From an uncultured Prevotella sp. (lineage in GTDB: Bacteria; Bacteroidota; Bacteroidia; Bacteroidales; Bacteroidaceae): a stretch of 64,000 nucleotides of DNA. The DNA lies in contig UQZX01000004.1 in NCBI GenBank assembly GCA_900545525.1, positions 1 to 64,000 of the forward strand, written 5' to 3'. Under the pieces are notes generated by a model. The model was not told where the DNA came from and did no database searches. It was given only the letters and a program-made list of their open reading frames with translations. Shown here piece by piece: positions 45,180 to 53,830 of this stretch. Position numbers and translations under genes: made by a program. Each line of letters opens with the position of its first letter. The stretch's first letter is position 1.

Positions 45180-45734
45180 ATGGATAATAAAGAACTATTT
45201 GAAATGTTAACAAATACATTGTGGCAAGATTTTAAGGGGTTTAGACGCGAAGAGTGGAAAACTTGGAACAAATATTTTGACCTAGGTTCAGATTGGCTCT
45301 ATATCATTCCAATTGTGAATTGTTTTGCCATAGCTTGGTACCTATTAAAATTGTTGTCGTTTATGATAATATATCCTTTCATGTATTTTGCTCATTGTCG
45401 CGTATCGAGTAATTCATATGATATAGAAGTTACAACATCAGAATTCAAATTGACTCGTAACAAAAAGGGTAAAATAGGGTTGTGCTATTGGCAGGATTGG
45501 TTGTGGAACAAGCAATTGCTACGTTCCAAATACTCTAATATTTCACGCAGTGAAGGGGATTGCTTTATCGTTATTAAAGATAACAAATATGGCTTATATA
45601 ATGGAGAACGAAAAAAAATGGTTTTGAGATGCAAGTACGAAAAGATAAACCATTTACATGATAATGTATATATCGCAAAGATAAACGGAGTACAAAATAA
45701 GTTTAATTCTGAGGGCGACAGATTATTACAATAG
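45180..45734 (+). CDS. Membrane protein with WG-like repeat
   Basis: A 184-residue protein. A hydrophobic region (WLYIIPIVNCFAIAWYLLKL, continuing to about residue 72) forms one or two membrane helices. The C-terminal part (KKGKIGLCYWQDW, DNKYGLYNGERKKMVLRCKY) resembles WG repeats, beta-hairpin modules found in surface proteins. It stands at the 3' end of the GTPase part of the operon. The function is unknown; it may anchor the system to the inner membrane. Confidence 0.6.
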   Translation: MDNKELFEMLTNTLWQDFKGFRREEWKTWNKYFDLGSDWLYIIPIVNCFAIAWYLLKLLSFMIIYPFMYFAHCRVSSNSYDIEVTTSEFKLTRNKKGKIGLCYWQDWLWNKQLLRSKYSNISRSEGDCFIVIKDNKYGLYNGERKKMVLRCKYEKINHLHDNVYIAKINGVQNKFNSEGDRLLQ

Positions 45735-45875
45735 TAGAGACCTTTATTAACAATCAAAAGAATCGCATAGCTATTGAGATGCTAAAAGTTATGGAGATGA
45801 AGTTTAGTCTGAAATTGATAGTGCAGTAAATTATTATGATGTCTTGTGCATAGCATAAATAGGACATCGTAAGCA

Positions 45876-46345
45876 ATGGAGTTAGATCACATATTTGATA
45901 ATATAGATGACAGTATTGACAGCATAAGAACTACTGATGAAGAAAAAGATTTCTATGCAGAGTTGCAGAAGTGTGACCTTCGTTGTGCCAAGGGGCATGC
46001 CATGCTCCGATTCATGACAAATGGAATGATATGCTGTTATCTATTCTACATAACTGGGATGCAGATGTAAAGATGAGTCCGTATGAAGCGGTTGACTATA
46101 TGATGACCGTTTGTGGTTTGGGTTATCTTGGTGAAGAGACTTTTGAACTGGACAAATCGAATTTCTGGTTTCTACATTCAGTATAATACAAATCTCTTAA
46201 CTTGGATGAGTCAAAGAGCAAGCGACTCTACCACATCACCATCGCCATATTTGAAACTATCAATTATTTGTGTTGGCATGACACACCTGTACAAATAATA
46301 TTTGATTTTGAGGGATTGAAACAATATATATTGGAATTCATATAA
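45876..46345 (+). pseudogene. Frameshifted small-protein gene
   Basis: Reading through three frames gives one continuous acidic protein. MELDHIFDNIDDSIDSIR starts at 45876; a shift near 46020 gives KWNDMLLSILHNWDADVK and SPYEAVDYMMTVCGLGYLG; a second shift near 46190 gives LDESKSKRLYHITIAIFE and ends at 46345. Each block has coherent codons, so this is a recently decayed gene. No family is recognised. The gap 45735-45875 holds nothing else. Confidence 0.55.
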
Positions 46346-46419
46346 AAAATGATGGGTGGTGATAGTTTTCTGTCAGAATTAATGTCTCTACCCATGTAGA
46401 CCAATAAAACGTAAATGAT

Positions 46420-47280
46420 ATGGACGGATTTTTCGATTTCTTAAACATCGGTTTCCTGCACGACCTTCTGCCAAGCAGTTGGTTCGATGATGCACATCAG
46501 CACTTTGGAGCTGGACTCACAGACGAAATGATTGTACAGTCTGTACAGGAAGCAAGCGACTTCTTCAATATGAATGCACCGATGAATGTACATGAAGACT
46601 GGACCACAGGAGTTATGACAGGTATGTCGTTTACAGAGGATGATGACATACTCGTCTTCAACCGCGAACAGATGCACAGTATGGGTATCACTGACAAGGA
46701 GGGATTTGACTTAGTGATGACACATGAGGGTGCACATCGGGCTTTACAGGGATTGAACACTGACTTTGATTCTCATCAGGAGGAACTCTGCTGCGACTAT
46801 ATGGCCGGTGTCCGAGCTGGCTTAAATGGTATGGATGAAGGTAAATTAGCCGCTTCTTTAGTTGGGTCAGAAGAAAGTGAGACACATCCCAATGGGGCTG
46901 CACGTGTCCAGGCGATTGAAGAGGGCGTTGCCTTTGCTCATAGATATATGGATGAGCATAATGGAACACCGCCATCATTCAGTGACTGCTTGGAGCATTT
47001 TGAGCAACAATATGATATTGCGCAAACAAACACAGGAAACATTAATCTTCGTCCAGAGTCAAATGTCGGATTTGCCGGAATAAACATAGACACATCTACA
47101 GATGACAATCTGAACATTTCATCAGACGACATTAATCACTTGACAGAAAGAGCTGAAGGTGTTGAAAGAAAAGATGAGATAGACAATACTTTGAAAGGTA
47201 TCAAGATTTGTGCTACAAGACATGGTTGTACAGGTGCTACAAATTGTGACTATTCATTAGGTGCACCAATAGGAAGATAA
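46420..47280 (+). CDS. M48-like zinc peptidase with C-x5-C-x5-C tail
   Basis: The 286-residue protein has a gluzincin signature: HEGAH (102-106), then EELCCDYMAG (121-130), which matches the third-ligand helix of M48 peptidases, and THPNGAARVQAIEE (155-168), like the M48 THP...R block. No membrane helix or signal peptide is present, unlike HtpX. The C-terminus, after a disordered Asp/Asn-rich linker, ends with cysteines 264, 270 and 276 spaced exactly five residues apart (CATRHGCTGATNCDY). The next gene, 2 nt away, encodes a radical SAM/SPASM enzyme. The tail may be that enzyme's substrate. Confidence 0.72.
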   Translation: MDGFFDFLNIGFLHDLLPSSWFDDAHQHFGAGLTDEMIVQSVQEASDFFNMNAPMNVHEDWTTGVMTGMSFTEDDDILVFNREQMHSMGITDKEGFDLVMTHEGAHRALQGLNTDFDSHQEELCCDYMAGVRAGLNGMDEGKLAASLVGSEESETHPNGAARVQAIEEGVAFAHRYMDEHNGTPPSFSDCLEHFEQQYDIAQTNTGNINLRPESNVGFAGINIDTSTDDNLNISSDDINHLTERAEGVERKDEIDNTLKGIKICATRHGCTGATNCDYSLGAPIGR

Positions 47281-47282
47281 AT

Positions 47283-48392
47283 ATGATGGAAACAGAATGC
47301 AAAGAAATGCACAGTGATGAGGCAATAGGGTTGTTGATGACTTATAGATGCAATTTGGATTGTAAATATTGCTACATTCACACAAAGCGTTCGAAGGATA
47401 TGACATTGGAAAAGGCTCAATCAATAGTTGAGCCTTTTCTGTTGAAGGGGAACAAACTTGACATCATCTTTGTTGGCGGTGAAACACTTCTTGCCTTCAA
47501 TGTAATTAAGCCTCTGATAGAGTGGGTTAAGGGACAGGAATGGAAAAGTGATTACCGGTTCTTTGGAAGTACCAATGGGACGCTGCTGACATCGGAAATG
47601 AAAGAATGGCTGACAGAAAACAAGCAAGTGTTGACCTTAGGGTTGAGTTATGACGGAATTCCTGCAACTCAAATCAGTAACAGAGGCAATGACAACATTG
47701 ATGTGGATTTCTTTATCAGAACATGGCCACATCAGCCTATTCAGATGACTATCAACCCGGAATCGGTTGGCAACATGGCAGAGGGAATCATTTACTTATT
47801 AGATAAGGGTGCTGCGGTTCATCCTAATGTGGCTTTTGAAGAAAAGGAATGGAGCAGTGAGGACATAACAGAATATGGGAGGCAACTGAACAAATTGATT
47901 CCATATTATATCGGTCATAAGGATGCCTATTTGATTTCTCAGTTTTCACATAATCTGAACAAATACGCTTACAATATAAATCACCCCCAAAAACAACTGG
48001 AAATGTGTGGTGCAGGACATGGCTACCAAGTATTTGACACGAACGGGATGTCTTATCCTTGTCATATTCTGTCTCCTTTGGTTCTAAATGGAAGTAAACT
48101 GCAGCGAATTAAGGAAGGGGCTTTGGCTGGAATGGAAAATTTTGCAGATGCAAGATGTTCCACTTGTCCATTTATATCATCATGTCCGACTTGTATTGCC
48201 TGTAACTATTTGTATCGCGGATGTTTTCAAAAAAGAGATTCCACCCATTGTAGGATAATGAAAACGGAGGTTCGAGCATGTATAAAGAGAGAAGTGCTAA
48301 GGTTGAAGAGCGAAAAGGTAATTTCACCAAAAGATGCGTCACTTATAGATTCTATTCAGAAACTCATAGAGTATGAAAAAAGGATGGCCTGA
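47283..48392 (+). CDS. Radical SAM/SPASM peptide-modifying enzyme
   Basis: The 369-residue protein has the radical SAM cluster motif CNLDCKYC (Cys23, 27, 30), then VGGETLLAF and FFGSTNGTLL of the partial TIM barrel. A C-terminal SPASM-type cysteine set follows (MCGAGHGYQV, YPCHIL, CSTCPFISSCPTCIACNY, gapped). SPASM enzymes usually form thioether or C-C links in ribosomal peptides or mature a protein partner. The immediate neighbour with a regular cysteine tail is the obvious candidate substrate. Confidence 0.85.
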   Translation: MMETECKEMHSDEAIGLLMTYRCNLDCKYCYIHTKRSKDMTLEKAQSIVEPFLLKGNKLDIIFVGGETLLAFNVIKPLIEWVKGQEWKSDYRFFGSTNGTLLTSEMKEWLTENKQVLTLGLSYDGIPATQISNRGNDNIDVDFFIRTWPHQPIQMTINPESVGNMAEGIIYLLDKGAAVHPNVAFEEKEWSSEDITEYGRQLNKLIPYYIGHKDAYLISQFSHNLNKYAYNINHPQKQLEMCGAGHGYQVFDTNGMSYPCHILSPLVLNGSKLQRIKEGALAGMENFADARCSTCPFISSCPTCIACNYLYRGCFQKRDSTHCRIMKTEVRACIKREVLRLKSEKVISPKDASLIDSIQKLIEYEKRMA

Positions 48393-48475
48393 TTTTATGC
48401 GTAAAAATATATGTTAGTGATAGGGTTGCAAGAAACTTCACCTCTATTAATATAGAAGTATTAAAGCGTAAGAGT

Positions 48476-48907
48476 ATGACAATAATCGTAAGTTTGATGA
48501 TTTTAGCCTATTGCATTATGGGCAGGGACATTCGTTCTCTTTTGGAAAAGGTGAAAGATGTTGATTGGAAAGACAAAGGCAAAGAGATTATGGAAAAGAT
48601 TAAGCCGTATGCTCAGACCGTAGGACGTACCACGGCAAAACCTTTGTTGCAGTTCTACTATGTGATGGTGGATGAAGCAACACCTACTTTGGATAAGGTG
48701 TTAATATATGCAGCTATCTTCTACACTATCTCACCTGTCAGCCTAATTCCAAGTTCCGTGTACAAACTATTGGGGGTCTTGGATGAAGGTGCTGCTATCC
48801 TATACGTATATAAAAAGATGAAGGAGAGAATAACGCCAGAAATAGATTTAAAGGTGGAAAGCATCCTTGATGAGTGGTTTGGAGTACAATATGTAATCAT
48901 AGAATAA
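48476..48907 (+). CDS. DUF1232 (YkvA-type) membrane protein
   Basis: A 143-residue protein with an N-terminal membrane helix (MTIIVSLMILAYCIMG). The DUF1232 core follows (VLIYAAIFYTISPVSLIPSS, then LDEGAAILYVYKKM), a small hydrophobic pair of helices. The biochemical role of DUF1232 is not established. It is the last intact gene before a terminator, 84 nt after the radical SAM gene. Confidence 0.75.
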   Translation: MTIIVSLMILAYCIMGRDIRSLLEKVKDVDWKDKGKEIMEKIKPYAQTVGRTTAKPLLQFYYVMVDEATPTLDKVLIYAAIFYTISPVSLIPSSVYKLLGVLDEGAAILYVYKKMKERITPEIDLKVESILDEWFGVQYVIIE

Positions 48908-48931
48908 ATAATATCAATATAGGAATCTTGC

Positions 48932-48964
48932 AAGATGGGATGCTAACAATATGCGTCCCATCTT
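48932..48964 (+). terminator. Terminator after the DUF1232 gene
   Basis: A 12-bp stem (48932-48943 with 48953-48964, one G-T pair) with a 9-nt loop, followed by TCGTTTTATCC. It is probably the main end of the NusG-headed operon, or a readthrough point if antitermination extends further. Confidence 0.7.
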
Positions 48965-49056
48965 TCGTTTTATCCTAATGATAAAAAATAATGTTGAGTG
49001 ATAGATATTGTTCGATTAATCGTTCTGCTTTAATATAACGTCATAAAAATACAATT

Positions 49057-49623
49057 ATGAAAAAGTTTACATTGTTTGGAAAAGGTACGCAAAAAGACGG
49101 TACTGCTGTACAGGATTTGTACAAGATGCTTAATGTGGAAGAATATACTCATTATCCATACGAGAAGCAGAGTCTTGATGAGGATATGTATGTCATCAAT
49201 CAGGTAATAGACGAGTATTGGAAACCACGTTATTTGGTTGATGAGAAAAACAAGACTGCAGTTGAATTTATGGACAGTTGGACAACGCTTCAAACTGTAT
49301 GTGCTGATGACATTGATTGGAAATCATTGGAAGGCTTGCCGCAAGAAGTAATAGACAAGGTAAGGATTCTGAATGCGGTATTCCCAACTTTTGTGAGAAG
49401 ATATAAGAACGGTGTGGCAGAAGTATCTTGGCAAATTAATCCTGATGGACGCTACTATATGGACGAAGATGGATATGGAATGACAGACGATGAAGAAATC
49501 ACCATCTATAGTTACGTTGACAGAACAGGCAAGCCATTAATCAAATTTCGTACCATTAAGAATTTTAACGAATTGAACATGATGGAAAAAGAAGCAAGAA
49601 AGAACTTGAAAACACGAGGGTAA
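49057..49623 (+). CDS. Hypothetical protein
   Basis: Unrecognised 188-residue soluble protein, acidic, with a Trp/Asp/Glu-rich centre. The C-terminal half looks like a beta-sheet domain (NGVAEVSWQINPDGRYYMD, EEITIYSYVDRTGKPLIKF). There is no signal peptide. It starts 92 nt after the terminator and is followed by decayed genes. DxDG-like loops (DEDGYG) could bind a metal, without further support. Confidence 0.55.
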   Translation: MKKFTLFGKGTQKDGTAVQDLYKMLNVEEYTHYPYEKQSLDEDMYVINQVIDEYWKPRYLVDEKNKTAVEFMDSWTTLQTVCADDIDWKSLEGLPQEVIDKVRILNAVFPTFVRRYKNGVAEVSWQINPDGRYYMDEDGYGMTDDEEITIYSYVDRTGKPLIKFRTIKNFNELNMMEKEARKNLKTRG

Positions 49624-49650
49624 TATGAAACGAAAAATCAAAATTACAGT

Positions 49651-50046
49651 ATGGGTTGTTGCACAATTATCCTACTTGTAGGATGTGCTATAGGCGGGCT
49701 TCTCATTAAAAACTATCTGTACGAAATATTGAATCCGACATTTGAGGAAACAACGATTTATACAGATGACGAATGCCTTGAATTTGTTCATAAACTGGAC
49801 TCCGTTTCAGGAATCAAGTTCTATATCCAATCTTATCAGGAGTGGTTATATGTTGCTCATCTTGGCGGCAGGAATGCGAATACGTCATATTATGACGATT
49901 GTTGGTCATGCCCACGCTTATCATCTTCGGAAGCATGGAGGCAACATTGTGGCTGTGTGGTGCAATGCTGACCAGTCCGCACGTGCAGAAGGCTCGACTA
50001 TGTAGATGAGAATGGCAAAGTGACGAGAACAGATGAATTCGATTAG
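49651..50046 (+). pseudogene. Frameshifted short membrane protein gene
   Basis: MGCCTIILLVGCAIGGLLI opens a membrane helix, and the frame continues coherently to about 49900 (TDDECLEFVHKLDSVSG). It then needs frame changes to reach the natural-looking end YVDENGKVTRTDEFD and a stop at 50046. I read it as a decayed gene. Confidence 0.5.
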
Positions 50047-50087
50047 TAGGTATATATTTCTTAAAATGGGTGATAAATCCTAATAAT

Positions 50088-50147
50088 ATGGCTCATTTCA
50101 TAACTGATAGTTTGGAGGAAGGAGAGCAGATAGTGCTTCAAGGCTAA
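50088..50147 (+). pseudogene. 5' remnant of a small gene
   Basis: MAHFITDSLEEGEQIVLQG then a stop. It resembles the N-terminus of bacterial PH-domain-type proteins, with the rest not readable. Low confidence. 50148-50313 shows nothing. Confidence 0.3.
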
Positions 50148-50313
50148 TTGCATTGAAGTTCTATTTTAAGTATTTTCTGTCATCTGTATTAAATAGGAAG
50201 TATTGAACTTTTGGGAACGGTGGAACCTTACATACAGTCAATTATATTGAAAAGCCATTGATATTAAGGAGGGCAATAGTAAATGCGATTAATAAGAATT
50301 AAAATAGTGAAGT

Positions 50314-51225
50314 ATGATTTTGCTTAGGTTTATAACAAAATGGTCATTATATTTCGTTGCTTGTGTTGCTATATTAAGTAGTTGCAGGCATAGTAGGACT
50401 TCTTCCGAAGAAGAATATAAGGATGAGATAGTTCATGCTGATATGTTGTACTTCGATTTTGATAGTGTGAATGACCTATCACATTTCCTCGATTCTATTA
50501 GTAATGAACATGGGCTTCCCATAAGGAACTTTGTTTGGGAAGAATCAGCACAAAAAGAAATATGTTGCTGCATCGACAGACTTGAAGAGTATCGGAATGG
50601 AAAATCTAAATATTACCCTGACAGCTTGATTCAAGAATGTATAAATACACTAAGCCATGAATGTGCCTTCCTCGCCAATCATGAGAGTGAGTTGGATATG
50701 ACATATGCTGAATGGTTCCTTATGTTAGCGGCATACTATAGTCCGGATATTACTTGCTTGGTTCATATGCAAACCCCCGATCATAGCGCAGGCATTCATA
50801 ATTTTGGTTCAAGATATAATTTTGCGCCATGGTGGGCATATCTTTTCCTTAAAAGAAAGAAAGGATTTGAAGTACGAAGGATTAAAGATGACTATACCAA
50901 AATAGACAGGATATATCAGTTTCAAGACGAACAGAACCGTCTTTATTATCTATGCTCCAATAATACGTCTTTAGTTGAATTCTTACAAGTCCTATTTTGG
51001 GTAAAAAACGAAGATGATATTCTTTGTGTTGCTCAATGTGATAGTTTAACCCAAAGTAGCAAGGTGGATTTCGAAGAGATATATTTTAATCCGACGCAAA
51101 AAGCCTGGTACTATTGCAATAAAGATAAAAAGACTGGTAATTTAAGACCTGTTTCAGAGGCATCAGCTTTAAAACTTTGTTTGGATGGAGAGAAATCACG
51201 TTTTATTCAGGAATCAATAGAATGA
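50314..51225 (+). CDS. Hypothetical lipoprotein
   Basis: A 303-residue lipoprotein (lipobox ILSSC, Cys24). The mature part is acidic and rich in Cys, Trp and Tyr (NFVWEESAQKEICCCI, RYNFAPWWAYLFLKRKKG). No known domain. It overlaps the CCA-adding-like frame by 4 nt (ATGA-type), suggesting read-through of translation even though that gene is broken. It may be an immunity- or envelope-type lipoprotein. Confidence 0.65.
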   Translation: MILLRFITKWSLYFVACVAILSSCRHSRTSSEEEYKDEIVHADMLYFDFDSVNDLSHFLDSISNEHGLPIRNFVWEESAQKEICCCIDRLEEYRNGKSKYYPDSLIQECINTLSHECAFLANHESELDMTYAEWFLMLAAYYSPDITCLVHMQTPDHSAGIHNFGSRYNFAPWWAYLFLKRKKGFEVRRIKDDYTKIDRIYQFQDEQNRLYYLCSNNTSLVEFLQVLFWVKNEDDILCVAQCDSLTQSSKVDFEEIYFNPTQKAWYYCNKDKKTGNLRPVSEASALKLCLDGEKSRFIQESIE

Positions 51226-52447
51226 AAAGAGAACTATACATACAGATAAAGGATTTCCTGCGTGAGGTGATTTGCGGGACAGACTTCGAAGGGCATGTTA
51301 TGACTGTCGGCGGTTGTGTGCGCGATGACTTGATGGGCTTAGAGATAAAGGACATCGACATGTGCGTTTCTTTGCCTGATGGTAGCATCCGCTTTGCCGA
51401 ATGGCTTAAAGAGCAGGGACTGCTCACAAAAGGAGTGACCGTTTATCCAAACTATGGTACGGCAATGCTACATCTCAGGGCTTTCCCCGATGTGGAGCTG
51501 GAATTTGTGCAGACGCGCAAGGAGAAGTACATAGACCACTCTTGCCGTAATCCGGTGACGGCTTTCGGTAGTATTGAGGAAGACTGCTTGCATCGTGACT
51601 TAACCATCAACTCACTTTATTACAATATCTCAACTGATGAGATAATCGACATCACGGGCAATGGTGTGAACGACATTCGCGACCATATAATCCGCACTCC
51701 TGCCTCCCCCCCGACCTCACCTACGATGACGATCCATTGCGCATACTTCGTTGCATCCGCTTTGCCAGTTGTTATGGCTGGGATATAGAGGCGGAGACTA
51801 TGGATGGAATGAAGCGAAATGCATTCCAGCTGGAGATTATCGCCAAAGAACGCATACACGACGAGCTGTGCAAGATGCTCACCTGCGCACATCCCGTTAT
51901 GGCTATGGAACTCCTTTGTGAGACAGGCACCATGCACTACGTTGTTCCCCAATTGGAAGCAACTTACGAAATGACGCAGAATGAATATCACTTCGGTACG
52001 GTATGGGAACATACATTGTCAGTCCTTGGCAATTTGAAAAGCAATAGCCTCGAACTGCGTATGGCAGCTCTGCTACACGACATTGGAAAGATTCGGGTGC
52101 GTACGGTGACTGATGGAAAGGTGCATTTCCTGAAACATGAACTTGCCAGTGCAGATATGGTTAAGGATATTCTGCGTACTTTGCACTATAGCAATGACTT
52201 TATCAATGAGGTGTCTTTTCTTGTTCGGAATCACATGGTCTGCAAGACGTGGGGCTACGAATGTGAACACATCAAAACAAAGAAACTGCGCAAGTTGCAG
52301 TATCTGTGTGGCACAGAAGAACGATTTCTCAACCTTATGTTACTCATTGACGCCGACAATAATGCCCATGCCGCAGACAAGTGTATGGCGTCTATAATAA
52401 AAGACTTTGAAAAAAATGTCATCTTGGAATTTCTTTTCTCTGTATAA
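51222..52447 (+). pseudogene. CCA-adding enzyme / poly(A) polymerase family gene, frameshifted
   Basis: The first frame gives the nucleotidyltransferase head (VGGCVRDDLMGLEIKDIDM with the GG..R..DxD catalytic pattern, then HRDLTINSLYYN). It breaks in a run of seven C at 51706-51712. The second frame continues with LTYDDDPLRILRCIRFASCYG, VWEHTLSVLGNL, LLHDIGKIRVRTV (HD domain) and ends IDADNNAHAADKCM. One extra C, or loss of two, restores a single frame of about 408 residues. That is shorter than typical (about 470), so the 3' end is lost too. A sequencing error or phase variation cannot be excluded for the C run. Confidence 0.75.
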
Positions 52448-53168
52448 GTTCAAAATTACCTTTTAACATGCCATCAGCGGCACAAATGTAGTTGGATTTT
52501 TTTACAGCCATATCCCAATCAGCATCTTCTCCTAAAAAAATATCATCATATTTCCTTGCCATCAATAACAAAAAAACTTTTCTCATTTCATAAGATTTAT
52601 GTTCAATAACAACATCCTTATCCAATACTATTTTCATATCGGATATCGGATATTTTGAATAGACAGTATCTTTCTTGTCTTTATCATAACGGACTTTTAT
52701 TCGGGACAACAATTCACTTAAAGGGATATTTTCATGTAAACCTGCTTTTTTCAAATCAGTATCTCTCACCTTTATTCTGACGGTTGTCCAATCATGCGGA
52801 GGTAAAAGATTATTATTTAGTTCTTTTACGATACATATTCCAGATATATCAGCGCCATCAACATAAAGTCCAATTTTTGATTTATATTTATAATCCCATA
52901 ATCCGTGTATCGGAATATACTTATAGTCAGAAGAATTATTCTTCAGTTTAATTTCAAATATAATTCTCCTGTCTTTATTAATATTTTCCTTTTGCAAGAG
53001 TGAATCTTCCATGAAGTTATCATAAATATAAACTATAGAACCGTTCACTGTAAGAGTATCCGCATCGGAAAATTCTTTTTTATAATAATGATTGCAAGAA
53101 AAGAATATATTCACCAAAATGCAAACAGATACAACTGCTATTTTGTTTATTGTTTGTTTTATCCTCAT
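52419..53168 (-). CDS. Rhs-linked lipoprotein, probable immunity protein
   Basis: A lipoprotein (249 residues from the ATG at 53168; a TTG at 53177 is possible) with lipobox-like NIFFSC near residue 25. It is a paralogue of the 53216 product: FMEDSLLQKENINKDRRIIF, KLKNNSSDYKYIPIHG and VRYDKDKKDTVYSKYPISD recur with small changes. It lies downstream of an orphan Rhs toxin cassette on the same strand. Such lipoproteins are typical immunity candidates for toxins acting in the periplasm. It converges with the CCA-adding pseudogene, overlapping by 29 nt. Confidence 0.62.
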   Translation of the reverse strand: MRIKQTINKIAVVSVCILVNIFFSCNHYYKKEFSDADTLTVNGSIVYIYDNFMEDSLLQKENINKDRRIIFEIKLKNNSSDYKYIPIHGLWDYKYKSKIGLYVDGADISGICIVKELNNNLLPPHDWTTVRIKVRDTDLKKAGLHENIPLSELLSRIKVRYDKDKKDTVYSKYPISDMKIVLDKDVVIEHKSYEMRKVFLLLMARKYDDIFLGEDADWDMAVKKSNYICAADGMLKGNFELIQRKEIPR

Positions 53169-53215
53169 AGTCTTCAAGTTGATTATTGATCTCCTTTATT
53201 ATTACCAACATAACA

Positions 53216-53830
53216 TCAATCTATAATTTCTTTCCTGTTTTCATAAGATTTATAATTGATGACGATGTCCATCTCCCGCACTATTTTAATGGCGGATATC
53301 GGATATTTTGAGTAGGCCGTATCCCTTTCGTCTTTATCATAGCGAACCTCTATCTTAGACAACAGTTCCTCTAAAGGAATATCCTGCCGTAAACCGGCAT
53401 TTTCCAACATAAACCTATTTACAAATACTCTCATACGTGTTGAATCGTTAGGAGGTAAAACTCTATGTGATAATCTTCTTATAGTATAAAAACTACATAC
53501 GTCCATGCCATTTACATAAAATCCTAATTTTGAACTGTAGATGGAATCTTCACCATATCCGTGCATCGGAATATATTTGTAGTCATAAGAATTGTTCTTT
53601 AGTTTTAGTTCAAATACAATCCGTCTGACCTTATCAACGTTTTCTCTCTGTAAGATTGAATCTTCCATAAAATTATCACCAACATATAAAAAAGAAACTG
53701 ATACAGCCATTGTATCATAATTAGAATCATTTTTCTTGCATTTATATGTGCATGAATGCAAAATATGACATAAACCGATAATTGATACAAGTACCAGCTT
53801 ATTTATTTTTATTAATAACATCATTCTCAT
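53216..53830 (-). CDS. Rhs-linked lipoprotein, probable immunity protein (paralogue)
   Basis: A 204-residue lipoprotein from the start at 53830, chosen because the signal peptide (MRMMLLIKINKLVLVSIIG...LHSC) begins there. It overlaps the end of the Rhs cassette by 32 nt. FMEDSILQRENVDKVRRIVF and VRYDKDERDTAYSKYPIS mark it as the twin of the next gene. The direct overlap with the toxin tip is the usual toxin-immunity layout. Confidence 0.65.
   Translation of the reverse strand: MRMMLLIKINKLVLVSIIGLCHILHSCTYKCKKNDSNYDTMAVSVSFLYVGDNFMEDSILQRENVDKVRRIVFELKLKNNSYDYKYIPMHGYGEDSIYSSKLGFYVNGMDVCSFYTIRRLSHRVLPPNDSTRMRVFVNRFMLENAGLRQDIPLEELLSKIEVRYDKDERDTAYSKYPISAIKIVREMDIVINYKSYENRKEIID

Noticed and set aside
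36398..52447. Prophage or integrative conjugative element
   Set aside because: No integrase, relaxase, replication, tail or mobilisation gene, and no flanking tRNA or clear attachment repeats.
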